NCBI GenBank assembly: GCA_033060915.1
Contig: CM065397.1
Coordinates: 32,152,001-32,216,000, forward strand
DNA from: Euryodendron excelsum
Taxonomy: Eukaryota; Streptophyta; Magnoliopsida; Ericales; Pentaphylacaceae
Length of the DNA: 64,000 nt
Direction of reading: 5' to 3'
Shown: piece by piece, positions 45,922 through 57,256 of the stretch
How positions within the stretch are numbered: position 1 is the first letter of the stretch
Layout: each line of letters opens with the position of its first letter
Notes under the pieces: generated by a model
What the model saw: only the letters and a program-made list of their open reading frames with translations
What the model was told of the DNA's origin: nothing
Databases searched by the model: none
Position numbers and translations under genes: made by a program

Positions 45922-48018
45922 AATCCCAAGAAGTCGAGCAAGAGAAACTACCCAACTAAAGGAGAGCCAACAGGGGTCCCAAGATGGAATGCACAACCTC
46001 ACTAACCCCACTAAAGAAGAAGAAGGAGGAAGCCCTGGATGCACTATGACCACTAATCTCTGTCATTCCGCAGCTGATGCATCAATTCGCCCAGCACAAC
46101 CAAGTGAGGAAGCTGGTGAATGGAGCATGGAGGAGGCAAGCGTGTTCCCAAAGCCTACCTGAAGAAGTGATTGTCAAAGGGTTGTTCTTCTACCAAACTT
46201 TATCTTTACTTTCCTGTTAATTTTTGTTTCGTTAACTCTATTTTCATTTTTTGTTAATCAAGAGCTCATCATGTAAACTGAACTTTTGAAATGAAAGAAG
46301 TTGAAATTTGCATTTATCATCTTCGGTACTTGCTCTTTCTCAGAATTTCCCTTTCTTGTCGTTATGCCCTAACTTGAAAGGAGGGATGGTATGTGCATCC
46401 TCGCCTGTGGGGACCATTTCTGATCCAAAAGAAAGATAGTGAAAGGAAGGAAAGAGAGTGGATCACAAAAAGGGTGGCCTCCAAAGGATGCCATGGCAAA
46501 GCAGCCGGTAGTTAGACCCTCGAAAGGAAGAGAATCCCTCATTTCAAAATCCCTGGAATAGCAAAACCCTTGGTTAGCCCACTCGAGCCACAAGTAATTT
46601 TCATTCAAACACCCTAACCAGGAACCACCCCCCACACTGGGGTAAGTGCGAGTAACAGAACAATTAAGCTAACACCTGTTTGTTTCAAAAGGTGACACCA
46701 AAAGCTCTAAAATTGAACTTCATAGACTAAGCAATCTTGTCTGAAAGGAAGAGGGGCCATCTATTCTGCTACCATATAGTTAAAAGAATCCTCTTTGAAA
46801 AACCCCTTTTTAGCCAAATTATATTCCTTCGAAAAGCCCGCACTAGTGATCACCCCCTACAATGGGCGAAAGCAAATTCGGAGAAAAAAGTGACAAAAAG
46901 GGAGCATGAAGAGAAAGAAGGCCTCCTCCTACATCAAAAAAAGGAGGAAAACAAGGCAATACACAAAAAAAAAAATGAAATGACGATTGATGCCTCTTGA
47001 GAGTCAATAGATTGTGCAAGCGAAAATACTGGGGGCAAAAACTAAAAACAAATGACAAGCCCTATATGGGTGTGAAAAGGTGATCACCGGTAAACCCTAG
47101 AAACCACGTAACACTTTGAGCCTGCAATACTATTCCCTTCAAAAACCTGCAACCTGGCCACATCACAACCCACGGAAAGTCCCCTCAGATCAGGGAAGAT
47201 TGCTTAGTCTAAACAAGTTCAAAAGAAAATGGCAATATCCAAAAAAGAAAAGGGAACAAAGCAAAAAAAGCTTACTCAAGGTGGTTCTACTTACTATCAC
47301 CAAAAAAAAAAAAAAAAAAATTCGTTTGAGCCCGAATACCCCCTTTATTCATCACCCTTAACCTAGCCTACATTACGGTCCAAAGTAAAGTCTTCTCGAA
47401 TTGATGATGAAAACTGCTCTCTCCTTTACTAAAGCCTACTTCGACTGTCACCTGGAGAGTCTACCAGATCAAACATAAGGTCCCTGAGAAAAATGAGTGA
47501 GTTGCGGATTCTTAGATAGGAGAAATGAGAGCCAGGTCCGAAAATAGAAACCCTAGGAATGGGGCAACTACTATCTCGTCTTGACAGGAAAAAGGCACAA
47601 CAAAAAGGGGAATCTCCAAAGAAAGAGCAAAGTGCCGAAATGACAATTTTCGGGGAATGCCCGATCTACCTCTAGGCCTATCTCCATAAAGCTACACGCC
47701 TCCATGCTTTACATGAACGTGTGCGGCGACACACTCACCCTCTTCGCACTTACCTACAGCTTGTATACATCCATCATTTCTTATGTGTGCCATGGTTTCT
47801 GCATTCTTGTATTCTCACATGCACACATTCAAAGCGAGACTAAAAGAAAAGGTCAATCGTCATCTCATGAAAAGAAACAAAAAGATAATAATAATAATGC
47901 ACATATAACCAATAATAGTCATCATCTATAATGGCCAACACACGGCCACAAAAACAGAGACAATAACCATCTATCTAACTAAAAACTCTAACTATGTCTG
48001 TAGGTAAAGCAAGGCACC
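45922..48018 (+). other. Where pol should be: non-coding gap
   Basis: None of the expected protease, RT, RNase H, integrase or chromodomain motifs is visible in any frame. The sequence from about 46190 (TTGTTAATCAAGAGCTCATC) looks like post-pol untranslated sequence, which suggests that pol was removed by a deletion with one end near 45950-46150. Confidence 0.6.
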
Positions 48019-49977
48019 TCAAGGAGCAGGGTCGTCATCCAAGTCGAAGTTGCCTATATCTGGCACATACGGGGAGGGCTGACTAGAAGAAGTTCCGGCA
48101 TCATAAGAGCCCTGTATATTAAAAAATAAATAAATAAAAACTAAAAAATAAAAATAAAAACTGGCATTAGAACATAAAGGAATGCATAGGAAATATGAAA
48201 AAAAAACCATAAATAACATACCCAGCGGACCTTCATTCGAGATATGCGAGCAGTCAAGGCCTCCACCTCAGCACGGGACTGATCTCGTGCCTGGCAAGCT
48301 GCTAGGTACTCCTCCTCAAAAACAAAGCCCTGAGCTCGACGCCAAAGCTCCACCACCTCATGGCCGGCCACCTGCCCTCCGACCACAGGATCCAGCTGGG
48401 TAAAAGCACCAATGGATCTCGCCCGAAAATGAGCCTCATAATCCACATCCGGCAGAAGAAGGATCCGCTCACTAGGAACCTCGACTATATAAGGGATCTT
48501 TACCCCGGCCCAAAAAAGTCCAAACATATACTGGGGAGGATCCATGGCCGCGCGGAAGTCAATATGAAGCTGCCGCCAGTGGCGCTCCCCGAGATACGTC
48601 TCCCGTGACACAGGGCCCTGAAAGGTGATCCGCGACTTGGATAAAAGGATGGCGTCCCTCATGCCGACATACTGTATGGACCGGTGGTAAGGTGCCCAGG
48701 TCACATCCCGAGGCCTCAGCAACTCCAAGTTAGCCCTAAGGGCTACAAAAATTGTGAGCAAGGACTGCTGGACTACCTGCTGCCTGGCCCACCTCGTGGC
48801 CCGCGGGAAGGCATCGCCCGCTAACACCTCCGGTTGGCGAACTGGAAAATACTCATAGCTCCACCATACCAGAAACGGCCAAAAGCTAATCAAGCTCCCC
48901 TAGGCCCAGGATATCCTCACTCTCATCCCTCGTAAGAAGCAGGCAAAGGTAAAAGCACCCCAATCAACATAGTCTAGCGTATCCAGATCCGCTACTAGAC
49001 TCACCAAGGATAAAGGAACCGTCGACCTATTATTGTTGCAAAAGCAACTGAAGACGATGTACAGCACCAGTCAGCGCCTCATGATGACCTGGTTGGTTGG
49101 GGAAGGCTTGAAAGCGAACGCTGTCTTCGCTGAACATAAGAGTGAGGCTGGGAAACTCGAGCCTCCAAGCCCTGGTAACCCCAAGAGAAGACGGGCCTCT
49201 CCTAGAGACACGTCCCGTAAAGAAATTGGAACCCCTCCGAAGGATAGCCCTAGTAATTATAGCCCAGTCGACAGGAGTAGGCCCCAGCTCAAAACCCACT
49301 AAGTGAACGATCCCGGTCTCCCCAAATTACCGCTTTAACAATCCCATGGCAATCCGATGATCAATCCTGTCTATCTGCAAAGTCATGAAGGCCCCAAACC
49401 CAATCCAGTGCAAGAAGTCCTGCTAAGATGGAGCTGATGCCTGCCTAGCCCTCAGGGCCGAGATACTGGCCCCTCTGAAAGAACTATGGGTGGAGGACAG
49501 CAACCGACCATATTGTGAGTACATGCTCGGGTGGAAGGCCAAGTCATGTAGCGGCGGGACATCTGGAATCGCCAGCTAGTCGTCCATAAACGAAGTATCT
49601 CTCTGCCTATCCCGAACGGAGGCCATACCGTATCTTGTCCGTGGATCCACAGACGAGTCAGCATCATCCTCAAATCTCTCATCGGAAGCCACCGAAGGCT
49701 ATCCCATCGTAGAACTGCCACTAGAAGCTATCCTACTCGAAGATCGCTGGGACCCGCTGTGACCGCCCTTAATAGAACCAGCCCTGCCGCCACTCCGAGC
49801 TGGACCACCTCTGCTGCCTCCTCACGCTGGGCCACCCCAGCCACTGCTCCGAGCTAAGCCGGTCCTGCTGCCACCCCTAGCCGAGCTACCCCAACTATTG
49901 CCGCCCTCCTCGAGCTCTATCCGCGGCGCCTTCCCATGGCGCCTCCTGTCCGGACCATCGCCTCTAGCCTCCAACAT
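48019..49977 (-). pseudogene. Antisense plant mobile domain (PMD) gene with an intron, inside the Ogre-like element
   Basis: PMD proteins are plant proteins of unclear function (MAIN/MAIL1 family) that also occur inside retrotransposons. Read from the Met at 49977: a Gly/Arg/Ser-rich N terminus, an acidic stretch (SDERFEDDADSSVDPRTRYG), then PMD wording: IDHRIAMGLLKR-stop-FGETG, GFELGPTPVDWAII, and after a frameshift near 49070 SLVSLVADLDTLDYVDWGAF and WPFLVWWSYEYFPVRQPE. Then follow TWAPYHRS, ETYLGERHWRQLH and a coiled-coil-like end (ARDQSRAEVEALTARISRM). An intron 48112-48221 (GTATGTT...TACAG) joins RW to GSYDAG, and the last exon ends at 48019. Five in-frame stops lie between 49325 and 49822 and another near 48903, so it is now inactive. 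Confidence 0.78.
48112..48221 (-). other. Predicted GT-AG intron of the antisense PMD gene
   Basis: On the minus strand it has donor GGGTATGTTATTT and acceptor TTTTTAATATACAG with a T-rich body, 110 bp long. Removing it links an open 5' exon to a short Asp-rich last exon. These are strong plant-like signals for a transcript made from this strand. Confidence 0.6.
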
Positions 49978-50054
49978 CCTGAAAGAATAACAACATGCAA
50001 GAGAATCAATCAATCACCATATATGAAGGGCGTAAAAATAAATGCGTCAATGTA

Positions 50055-50213
50055 TATACAAAAAAAAAAAAAAAAGAAAGAAAAAAGGAGAGAACATAAA
50101 AAAAAGAGAGGTGAGCCAAAAAAGGAAAGAAAAAAAAAAAAGAAGAAAAAAGAAGAAAAAGAAAAAAAGGAAAAAGAAAATAAAGAGAGAAAAGAAAAAG
50201 TGGAAGGGCTAGG
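50055..50213 (+). repeat. Purine-only low-complexity tract
   Basis: About 160 bp of almost pure A and G (AAAAAGAAAG, GAAGAAAAAG). It yields long lysine-rich or phenylalanine-rich open frames that are artefacts. Confidence 0.85.
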
Positions 50214-50220
50214 GCCCCAT

Positions 50221-51250
50221 CCATCACCGTTTAAGATTTTCAACGGTTTTCAAGCTTTCCCCACAAAAGTTTGGTACCTAAAATTTCTAAACGGTTTTCC
50301 GGACTTTTTCCTCAAAAAGCCTCATTTCAAAATTTCAAACCGGTTTATCCGGTTTTCTCCTTTAAAAACCCTGGTTCTAAAATTTCTAAACGGTTTTTTG
50401 AGCTTTTTCCTCAAAAAGTCTCATTTCAAAAAGTTCAAACCGGTTTCTCGGGCTTTCCCCTTCAAAAGCCCTATTTCAAAATTTTCCAAAAGTTTTCTGG
50501 GCTTTTTCCTCAAAAAGCCTCATTTCAAAATTTCAAATCGGTTTCTCGGGTTTTCTCCTTCAAAAACCCTGGTTCTAAAATTTCTAAACGGTTTTTCGAG
50601 CTTTTTCCTCCAAAAGTCTCATTTCAAAAAGTTCAAACTAGTTTCTCGAGCTTTCCCCTTCAAAAGCCCTATTTCAAAATTTTCCAAAGGTTTTTGGAGC
50701 TTTTTCCTCACAAAGTCTCATTTTAAAATTTCAAACCGGCTTCTCGGACTTTCCCCTTCAAAAGCCCTGTTTCTAAACATTTTTTAACGGTTTTCTAGGT
50801 TTTCCTTTCAAAAACCCCATTTCAAAATCTCACCGGTTTCTCGAGTTTTCTCCTTCAAAAGCCCTGGTTCAAAAATTTTCTAATGGTTCTCAAGACTTTT
50901 CCCTCAAAAAGGCTAATTTCAAAAATTTCAAACCGGTTTCCTGGGTTTTCCCCTCAGAAACCCCGTTTTAAAATTTCAAACCGGTTTCTCTAGCTTTCTC
51001 CTTCAAAAGCCCCGATTCAATATTTTTAACGGTTTTCGAAACTTCTCCCTCAAAAAGTCTCATCTCACAGGTTTAACGGTTTCCGGGCTTTCACCTTCAA
51101 AAGCCCTGCTCCACAGTTTTCTAAAAATCAGTTTTTTGGGGTTTTCACCTTTAAAAATCCCACTATAAAAAATTTCTCTAAAGTTACGACTTTTCCGGGC
51201 TTTCTCCCTCAAACGCCCCTTTCTCAATACGATTTCTTTACCGAAAGGTT
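50221..51250 (+). repeat. Higher-order tandem repeat, 198 bp period built from about 50 bp monomers
   Basis: Four monomer types of about 50 bp alternate, each built on CGGTTT(T/C)(C/T)...TTTTTCCTCAAAAAG...TCATTTCAAAA. The phrase GGTTCTAAAATTTCTAAACG occurs at 50373 and 50571, exactly 198 bp apart. Later monomers degenerate towards 51250. The block lies between the antisense gene and the 3' LTR, the hypervariable region that in Ogre elements is known to seed satellite DNA. The long plus-strand open frame across it is a repeat artefact. Confidence 0.85.
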
Positions 51251-52121
51251 TTAAAGCTAAGTGTTAAAATTTTTGAAAATTTCGACAAAATTTCGCCTTA
51301 AAAAGTCACTACCCCGAAATTCCACAAGTCACAAACGCAGACTAAAACAATCTCAGACCTTCCACCATATCAATCAAAACAATCTCGCAACCCACGGCAT
51401 GTGTCCTATCCTCAAACACAATTTTTTGGACAATTCCTTCAGCTTCCAAAATTTTTCAGTCTCAATTTTATTTCCAAAAAATTTCAGAAAAATTCCCAAA
51501 ACGTTCAAGCATGTCACCATAATTTTCTAAAAATGTTCTACGATTTTTTAACCTCAACAGGATCCGTTTTTTTTATTTTCCTTAATTTTTTTTATTTTTC
51601 GTAATTTCCAAAAATCCAAAAATTCAAAATTTTTTAGAAAATTACGAAACTTCATATGTTTGTTCCATACATTTTTCTAAGACTTCTGGTGCAAAAAATA
51701 CACATAAACACATAATACCCAAGCCTGTGGAGGCAATTTTTCAAGTTCTGCAGGAAACCCACTTTCACAAAACATACAATATCATCCACAACACACTCAA
51801 AACTCCACCAAATCAAGAAAACAATCGGATCATTGTGTTCTAAACATCTTAAAGCATAGGATTACACTGGTCATTTGCAAGAAACGAATACATATGCATC
51901 AAAATCGACGAATATCTAATAAACTAACCTTTGAAATTCTCCAGCGAAAAATGGATTTTTCGGCAAGAATTCAACGACAATGGTGACCTCCAACACGCGC
52001 CCAACGTCTCCCAACACTCCTCTAACGATTCACGAGCAAAATCCTTCGAAATCCTTTAGAGAGAATGGCGGAATTGAACTGGAACTCGAATACTCAACAC
52101 TAAAAACTCAAAACTGCTTTG
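51251..52121. other. Ogre-like element, spacer between tandem repeats and antisense promoter
   Basis: AT-rich, with T runs near 51570-51600. No coding frame was seen. If the promoter at 52122-52234 is real, this is 5' untranslated or intronic sequence of the antisense transcript. Confidence 0.45.
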
Positions 52122-52234
52122 TTTATATGCCACGGGTTAGCGCATGTAGCAGACGCGCCAACACAAAAATCAAACTGGCGCATGTATTATAAGTGCAAGG
52201 CTTAAAACACCAAACGCGCGTGTAGCATATGCGC
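52122..52234 (-). promoter_or_regulatory. Putative antisense promoter: three 19 bp dyads and TATA box
   Basis: The dyads are at 52140-52158 (GCGCATGTAGCAGACGCGC), 52178-52196 (GCGCATGTATTATAAGTGC) and 52216-52234 (GCGCGTGTAGCATATGCGC), spaced 38 bp start to start. On the minus strand they are followed by GCATATAAACAAAG (TATA at 52127-52122). The dyad family is the one found upstream of the TATA box in the LTRs, and here it points towards the antisense PMD gene. Confidence 0.55.
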
Positions 52235-52547
52235 CCGACGAATCAGCTTCCCGCCAAAATCAGTTTCAAACTTCCCAAGGTTCGAATTTGTTTCCAAGGT
52301 TTTCAAAAGCCGAATATCAAGCTTTCAACACACGCTTGCAAGAATCAGATGTCCTGGACCAAACTGTGTCAAACTGGCAACCCGGTTCCCGACAGAAATG
52401 CAAAACTTTCTGGATTCTGAAACCTTCCAAACCGGCGACCCCCGAAAGGTCCCAAAACATTCTAAATTCACCGACACATCGTCCCTCCGATCACCTCTCG
52501 ACCAAAAAGAGATTCTTACTTTTTCATTTTTCTACCTTCAACAAGCA

Positions 52548-52569
52548 AAGACAGAAAAAGAGGGGCAGC
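52548..52569 (+). other. Polypurine tract before the 3' LTR
   Basis: ACAGAAAAAGAGGGGCAGC abuts the LTR start at 52570. Confidence 0.7.
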
Positions 52570-54304
52570 TGTAAGCACCCCATTTTTGCCCGCTCGGCAC
52601 TCTCCAGTTGGACCGGGTCTAGTTTTCAAACACCTTAACATATACAAGCTCAAGACAAGCCATTCGATCTCCAATCCAACCAACTGGTCGCTTCTCGGGC
52701 CCACAGGGACCCGCTGGAGCCATAAGCACCATTATTCCAAGCAGCTTTCCAAACCAGGCGGTCCTGGAAACCAAGGCTATCCAGGTAGCTTCCCTGGATT
52801 GGATGATCTTGGGGACCAACACCTCATCAAATTCCAGACGGTTCACTTCTGGCGCCCGCTAGCTCGCCAATGTAGAATGTCCGTCATTTGGTAGTTCTTC
52901 GAAACCAGGCGTTCTTAGAAACTAACACCACCCTTCTAGTAACTTTCTAAGACCAGGCGTTCTCAGGAACCAACACCACCCCTACAGGTAGCTCTCTAAG
53001 ACCGGGCATTCTTAGAGACCAACACTGCACAGGTAGTTTTCCGAGACCGGGCAGTCCCGGGAACCAACACCTGGGTCAACACCGGCGTTTGCTAGCCCGA
53101 CTCGGTGAAAAATGACCAAACTTGCCCTTTGGGCTTCCAGACACGTTTTGGGAAAGTTCAAAATCTCTCAAAACAGTAAGTCTATCCTTCCAAGATGTTG
53201 TTAAACCATTAGGCATCCCCCGCATGCCATTTGGTCCAAATCCGGTTCTATTCCGGCTCGCTCCAGTCAAAATGATCGTTTTGCCCCTAAACGCCCCAAC
53301 ACGGCACAAACTATGCCGAACGGTAAAAGACTCTCTCAAAACCATCCCTGAATGACCCGGTACGCTTAACATGACACATCAAACCATTTCTAACCATTTC
53401 CAGCCAATCCTGGCCAAAATGACCATTTTGCCCCTGGCAATCCAAACATGCCCCGAAACAGCACCGGTCCTGGGATTTCGAGCAAAGGTTTTCACCATAC
53501 ACCCTTGTTTAACCCGAGGAGGACCCTACGACATTAAACTCGCACGACTCGATAAAAGTTTCCTAAAGCGTCTTGCAGACGCTCCGCTTAAATTGCCTTT
53601 TCTCTCGATTCCCCAGTTATAACGCACCGTCAACTGACTTGAGAAATGCGTAAATCAGGGAATTCTCGAAAGCTCATTCATAGATCATTCCATCGATACG
53701 GCTTGATCAGATAGATTGCTTCCCGAAGCTTTTCATCATATGGCTCAAACCCTGTTACTTTTGACAACCCCTAGAGCGTCTCGTAACGCTCCGCCAAGGT
53801 TGACTTTTTCCCTAATTCTCTTATTAAAACGCACCGTCAAACGACTTGAGAAATGCGTAAATCTGAGAATTTCCAAAAATATTTTCAAAGTACCTTCCAT
53901 CGATACAGTCCGATCGAAGAGGTCATATCTCGAAGGCCTCGATCACACAACACGAATACAGCCACTTTCGAACACCCTCGGAGTGTATCACAAACACTCC
54001 GCAAAAGTATCCTTTTATGCACGCTTCTCGATACGATATCCCATGCTTCCAAACACAAGTCAACCTTTCCAAAACATGAAAGTTCACGAGAAGCCCTAAG
54101 AAAGCACCATGGGTGTAACCAATTCCCCCGGAACCTTCCCGGTTGACTCAATTATCGAGACAAAATTTGGACGAACCTTCCAGGTGATGAAGCGTATGTT
54201 ACATGCGCTCAAATTTTGATCAGATTGACCAACTTTTGATCAACAGTCGAGATTTAGCCAGTACACAAGGTGCCACGTGTCATTCTGGCAATGGAACAGT
54301 ACCT

Positions 54305-54389
54305 GCGCATGTCCTACATGCGCTAGGTTAAATTTTGGCCAGGTGCATGTAGCACATGCGCAATACCTGTTTCAAATTGCCTATAAATA
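54305..54389 (+). promoter_or_regulatory. 3' LTR core promoter: paired 19 bp dyads and TATA box
   Basis: GCGCATGTCCTACATGCGC and GTGCATGTAGCACATGCGC start 38 bp apart, and the TATA box begins 21 bp after the second. This is the third instance of the same layout. Confidence 0.65.
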
Positions 54390-55647
54390 CCAGACCACCC
54401 TTTTGCATATTATATCTCCGAAATTGATGCGAAGCTCTGCTGAAACTGCTCCAGAATCTCGAATCCTTACATATATTCTACCCCTCCAACACTTAAGCTA
54501 GATTCTACCTCCCTCAGGCCTATACACTTCACCTACAAGGCCTTATACACACTTACACACTCCATTCCAGCCTCTCAAGCCCTCTTGAAGTCATTCAAGC
54601 TCCAATCAAGACATCCATTGAAGACTCCAAGTGTGTTGAAGGCAAAAGGTGGTATCCCTTTTACATTTGTGTCTTCCCCCACTCTTCTCTTCTCCCTCCT
54701 AGCCTACTTAGGCTATTCTCTATTTTAATCCCCATCTACACCCCCCCCCCCCAAAATTCTTGCATGCTTGAGCCAAGAGGGCTCTTAGATCATGTCAAGA
54801 GGAAAGCAAGTGAGAGTCACCGTGTAGGGGACCTCTCCCTAGCCTACTTTGAGATGGTATGGCCTAGAAGCCTCTTGTTTATGTGGTGTAGCCTAAAAGC
54901 CTTGTATGTGATCATGACTCCTGCATATTACTATTTTGATCATGTTTTGTATGTTTGGCTTCATTTTATGCTTCTTGTCATGTTCTACATGCTTACATTG
55001 CTCTTATTTTCATGCCATTTCCAAGCTCTATATTTCTTTCAAAAATTGTTCCAAAAGTTGGCCCCTTGAAGTTTAGGATGGGATTTTAGAAATCATGCTT
55101 TAAAAGACCTCCTACTACCCCCCCAACTCTCATTTTGGTATCATGACATTTTAATTTGCATAAGGGTTGCTTTCTAATTATCTAATTTTCAATATTTCCA
55201 TTCTTTTAAGTGTAATGGTTGGAATGGCCCCATAGAACCGTCTCTTGAGTGGTCTCCTTTTTGTTTGGTCAGATGAACCCTCTCTTGATGGAATGGTTCC
55301 CTTGAAAAATGGTTTTCAAAATCCTTCTCCAAAGTTGATTTTAAAAAATGCACTTTCTCTATCTTTGCATTAAAAATGGTGCCTTAAAAAGTTGTCATCA
55401 CCATATTGATTTTTGGACCCTTTGCACTCTTGTCAAGATTATGGTTATAATGGCCATGAGGAAACCTCCCTTGGAATGGTCTCCAAACACCAACCACATA
55501 AACCATACTCTTGGCTAGAGTTAAAATTTTCATGAAAATGATCTTCAAAAGGGTTGTCCACCAAAGTCCATTGCATAACATGTTTTGTTTTTCAAAGCTC
55601 TTTCCAAAAGTGCATCAAACCAACTTTCAAAACCATTTTCCAATCCA

Positions 55648-55890
55648 ACCCTAGGTTAAGTTGACACTAGTTGACCAACCCTAGGTTAACTTGACCCTAG
55701 TTGACCAACCCTAGGTTAACCTAACCCTAAATCATCCTAACCTTAGGTTAACCCAGCCTTAGTTAGTTAACCATAGGTCATCTTAACCCTAGGTTAACCT
55801 AACCCAAGTTAGTTAACCATAGGTCATCTTATGCCTAGGTTAACCTAACCCAAGTTTGTGAACCCTAGGTTACTCCTAACCCTAGGCCAA
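55648..55890 (+). repeat. CCTAGGTTAAC array in the 3' LTR
   Basis: About eight phrases such as AACCCTAGGTTAACCTAACC and GTTAGTTAACCATAGGTCAT. It is homologous to 8060-8345. Confidence 0.7.
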
Positions 55891-57251
55891 CCCAATCTAG
55901 GTTTATATGCTTCAAGGTTCCAACTCATGAACCCTTTTCTAAATGATTACTCAATTTTAAACCATTCTCATAACCTATTTTTCCAAAATCTCCTACTCTC
56001 TTGATTTCCAAAAACCAACTCCATAAACTCTTCAAATGTTCCTACACTGCATCTTCAAGGCCTTTCCAAAAATATTTTCAAAAGGTCACAAACCTAAAGT
56101 GTCCCTAGCTCTCTCATGGTTAGGGATTCCAAGGACAAGTGATAAATGAAGAACAACCTCTAAGGTTGTTTATATTAGGATTCCAAACCCTTAGCCATTT
56201 CCAAAAACCACTTTCAAAAATTAATTCATCAAAACATTTCTAAAATCATGCCGTCAAGGTTTTCAAAACAAGACCTCAAAAACATTTTCAAGTTCTCTTG
56301 ATTCATGCCAAAGTATTTTTCCAAAACTTCCTTAAGTTGATCCAAAAACATTTTCAAAGCACTCCACCACCCAATTTCAAGTCAAAACTTTCGAAGACCA
56401 CAAAGTATGTTCAAACTTCCAAAGACCTTAAAGTGTCTTAAACTTCTCCAAAGATCCTAAAGTATCTTCAAACATTCCAAAGGCCCTAATGTGCCTATTT
56501 TTCATTGGGCTCTTGCCCAAACTACGAATGACCTGATTCTCGCCAAATGAGATACGTAGGCAGCCTAAAATGGTGTGGTCATAACTTTTATTTTAACTCC
56601 AATCCCTTTTTCAAAAATTCAATTAATTCAAAGCTTCTATTCCAAACTCTTTCAAAACCCCCATTATTTTCAAACTTCTTTAAAAAACTTGCATCATGCA
56701 TCATCCATCCAAAAAGTGATGACTAAACCCTGTTTTCAAAATTCTAAAGTGAATATTTAGTGGACAATGGTAACCGGTTATTCTAGTGAATGAACAAAGG
56801 GTGATTAGACATGTAGGTACCGAAAGGGCGGGGTAGGATGATGATCTTAGGATATTTTCCGTACACATAACCAACCCCCGAACCATAGATTTTTTGTTTT
56901 CAAATGACCAAAATGGAGTTATTTTCCAAAAGGGCTTAAATCTTTCCAAAAGTTGCCAAACAACCTATTTTCTCAAAAACCCTTTCTTGAGGGAGTTTTC
57001 AAAACCTTTTCCAAAAAAAAAAAAAAAAACTCTAAGTTTAATTTTCGGATTAACACATAGTTTTAAGTGCCTTAACTTACCTTAATCAAGTTAGGTGGCA
57101 ACTCCTATTTTTCTGAAAAGCCCTTAGTCAAACCAATTTTCAAACCTAGTCGCACTTGTCCTTCTAGGAGGACGAGTTCTAATGACAGAGTTCCGTGCTT
57201 TTTGTCTCTAAGCCGGAAGGACCTTGGACACTTAAAAACTGGGGCGCAACA

Positions 57252-57256
57252 ATATG
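57252..57256 (+). other. Target-site duplication of the Ogre-like element, right copy (ATATG)
   Basis: Pairs with ATAAG at 38236-38240. It forms part of the resumed gag frame. Confidence 0.75.

Larger units (their letters stand above)
38241..57251 (+). mobile_element. Ogre-like (Tat) Ty3/Gypsy element, non-autonomous, 19.0 kb
   Basis: Two long LTRs (38241-42374 and 52570-57251) share the ends TGTAAGCACCCC and GGGGCGC[GA]ACA. The PBS GTTGGCGACTCCACTAGGGA is the tRNA-Arg type used by Ogre elements. The interior holds a damaged Tat-type gag, no recognisable pol, an antisense plant-mobile-domain gene, a tandem-repeat block and a PPT. It is nested in Copia gag with a one-mismatch 5 bp duplication. 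A hand-aligned 165 bp block of the LTRs shows about nine differences, so it is younger than its Copia host. Lacking pol, it would have needed an autonomous helper. Confidence 0.88.
52570..57251 (+). repeat. Ogre-like 3' LTR (4682 bp)
   Basis: Same termini and sub-repeat order as the 5' LTR, plus a CCTAGGTTAAC array at 55648-55890 that the 5' copy has lost. Dyads are at 54305-54323 and 54343-54361, with TATAAATA at 54382-54389. The terminus GGGGCGCAACA carries one change from the GGGGCGCGACA of the other copies. Confidence 0.88.

Noticed and set aside
49936..50787. A 283-codon plus-strand ORF, lysine-rich then phenylalanine-rich
   Set aside because: It runs through a purine-only tract and the 198 bp tandem repeat. 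The periodic protein merely mirrors the DNA repeat and has no domain.
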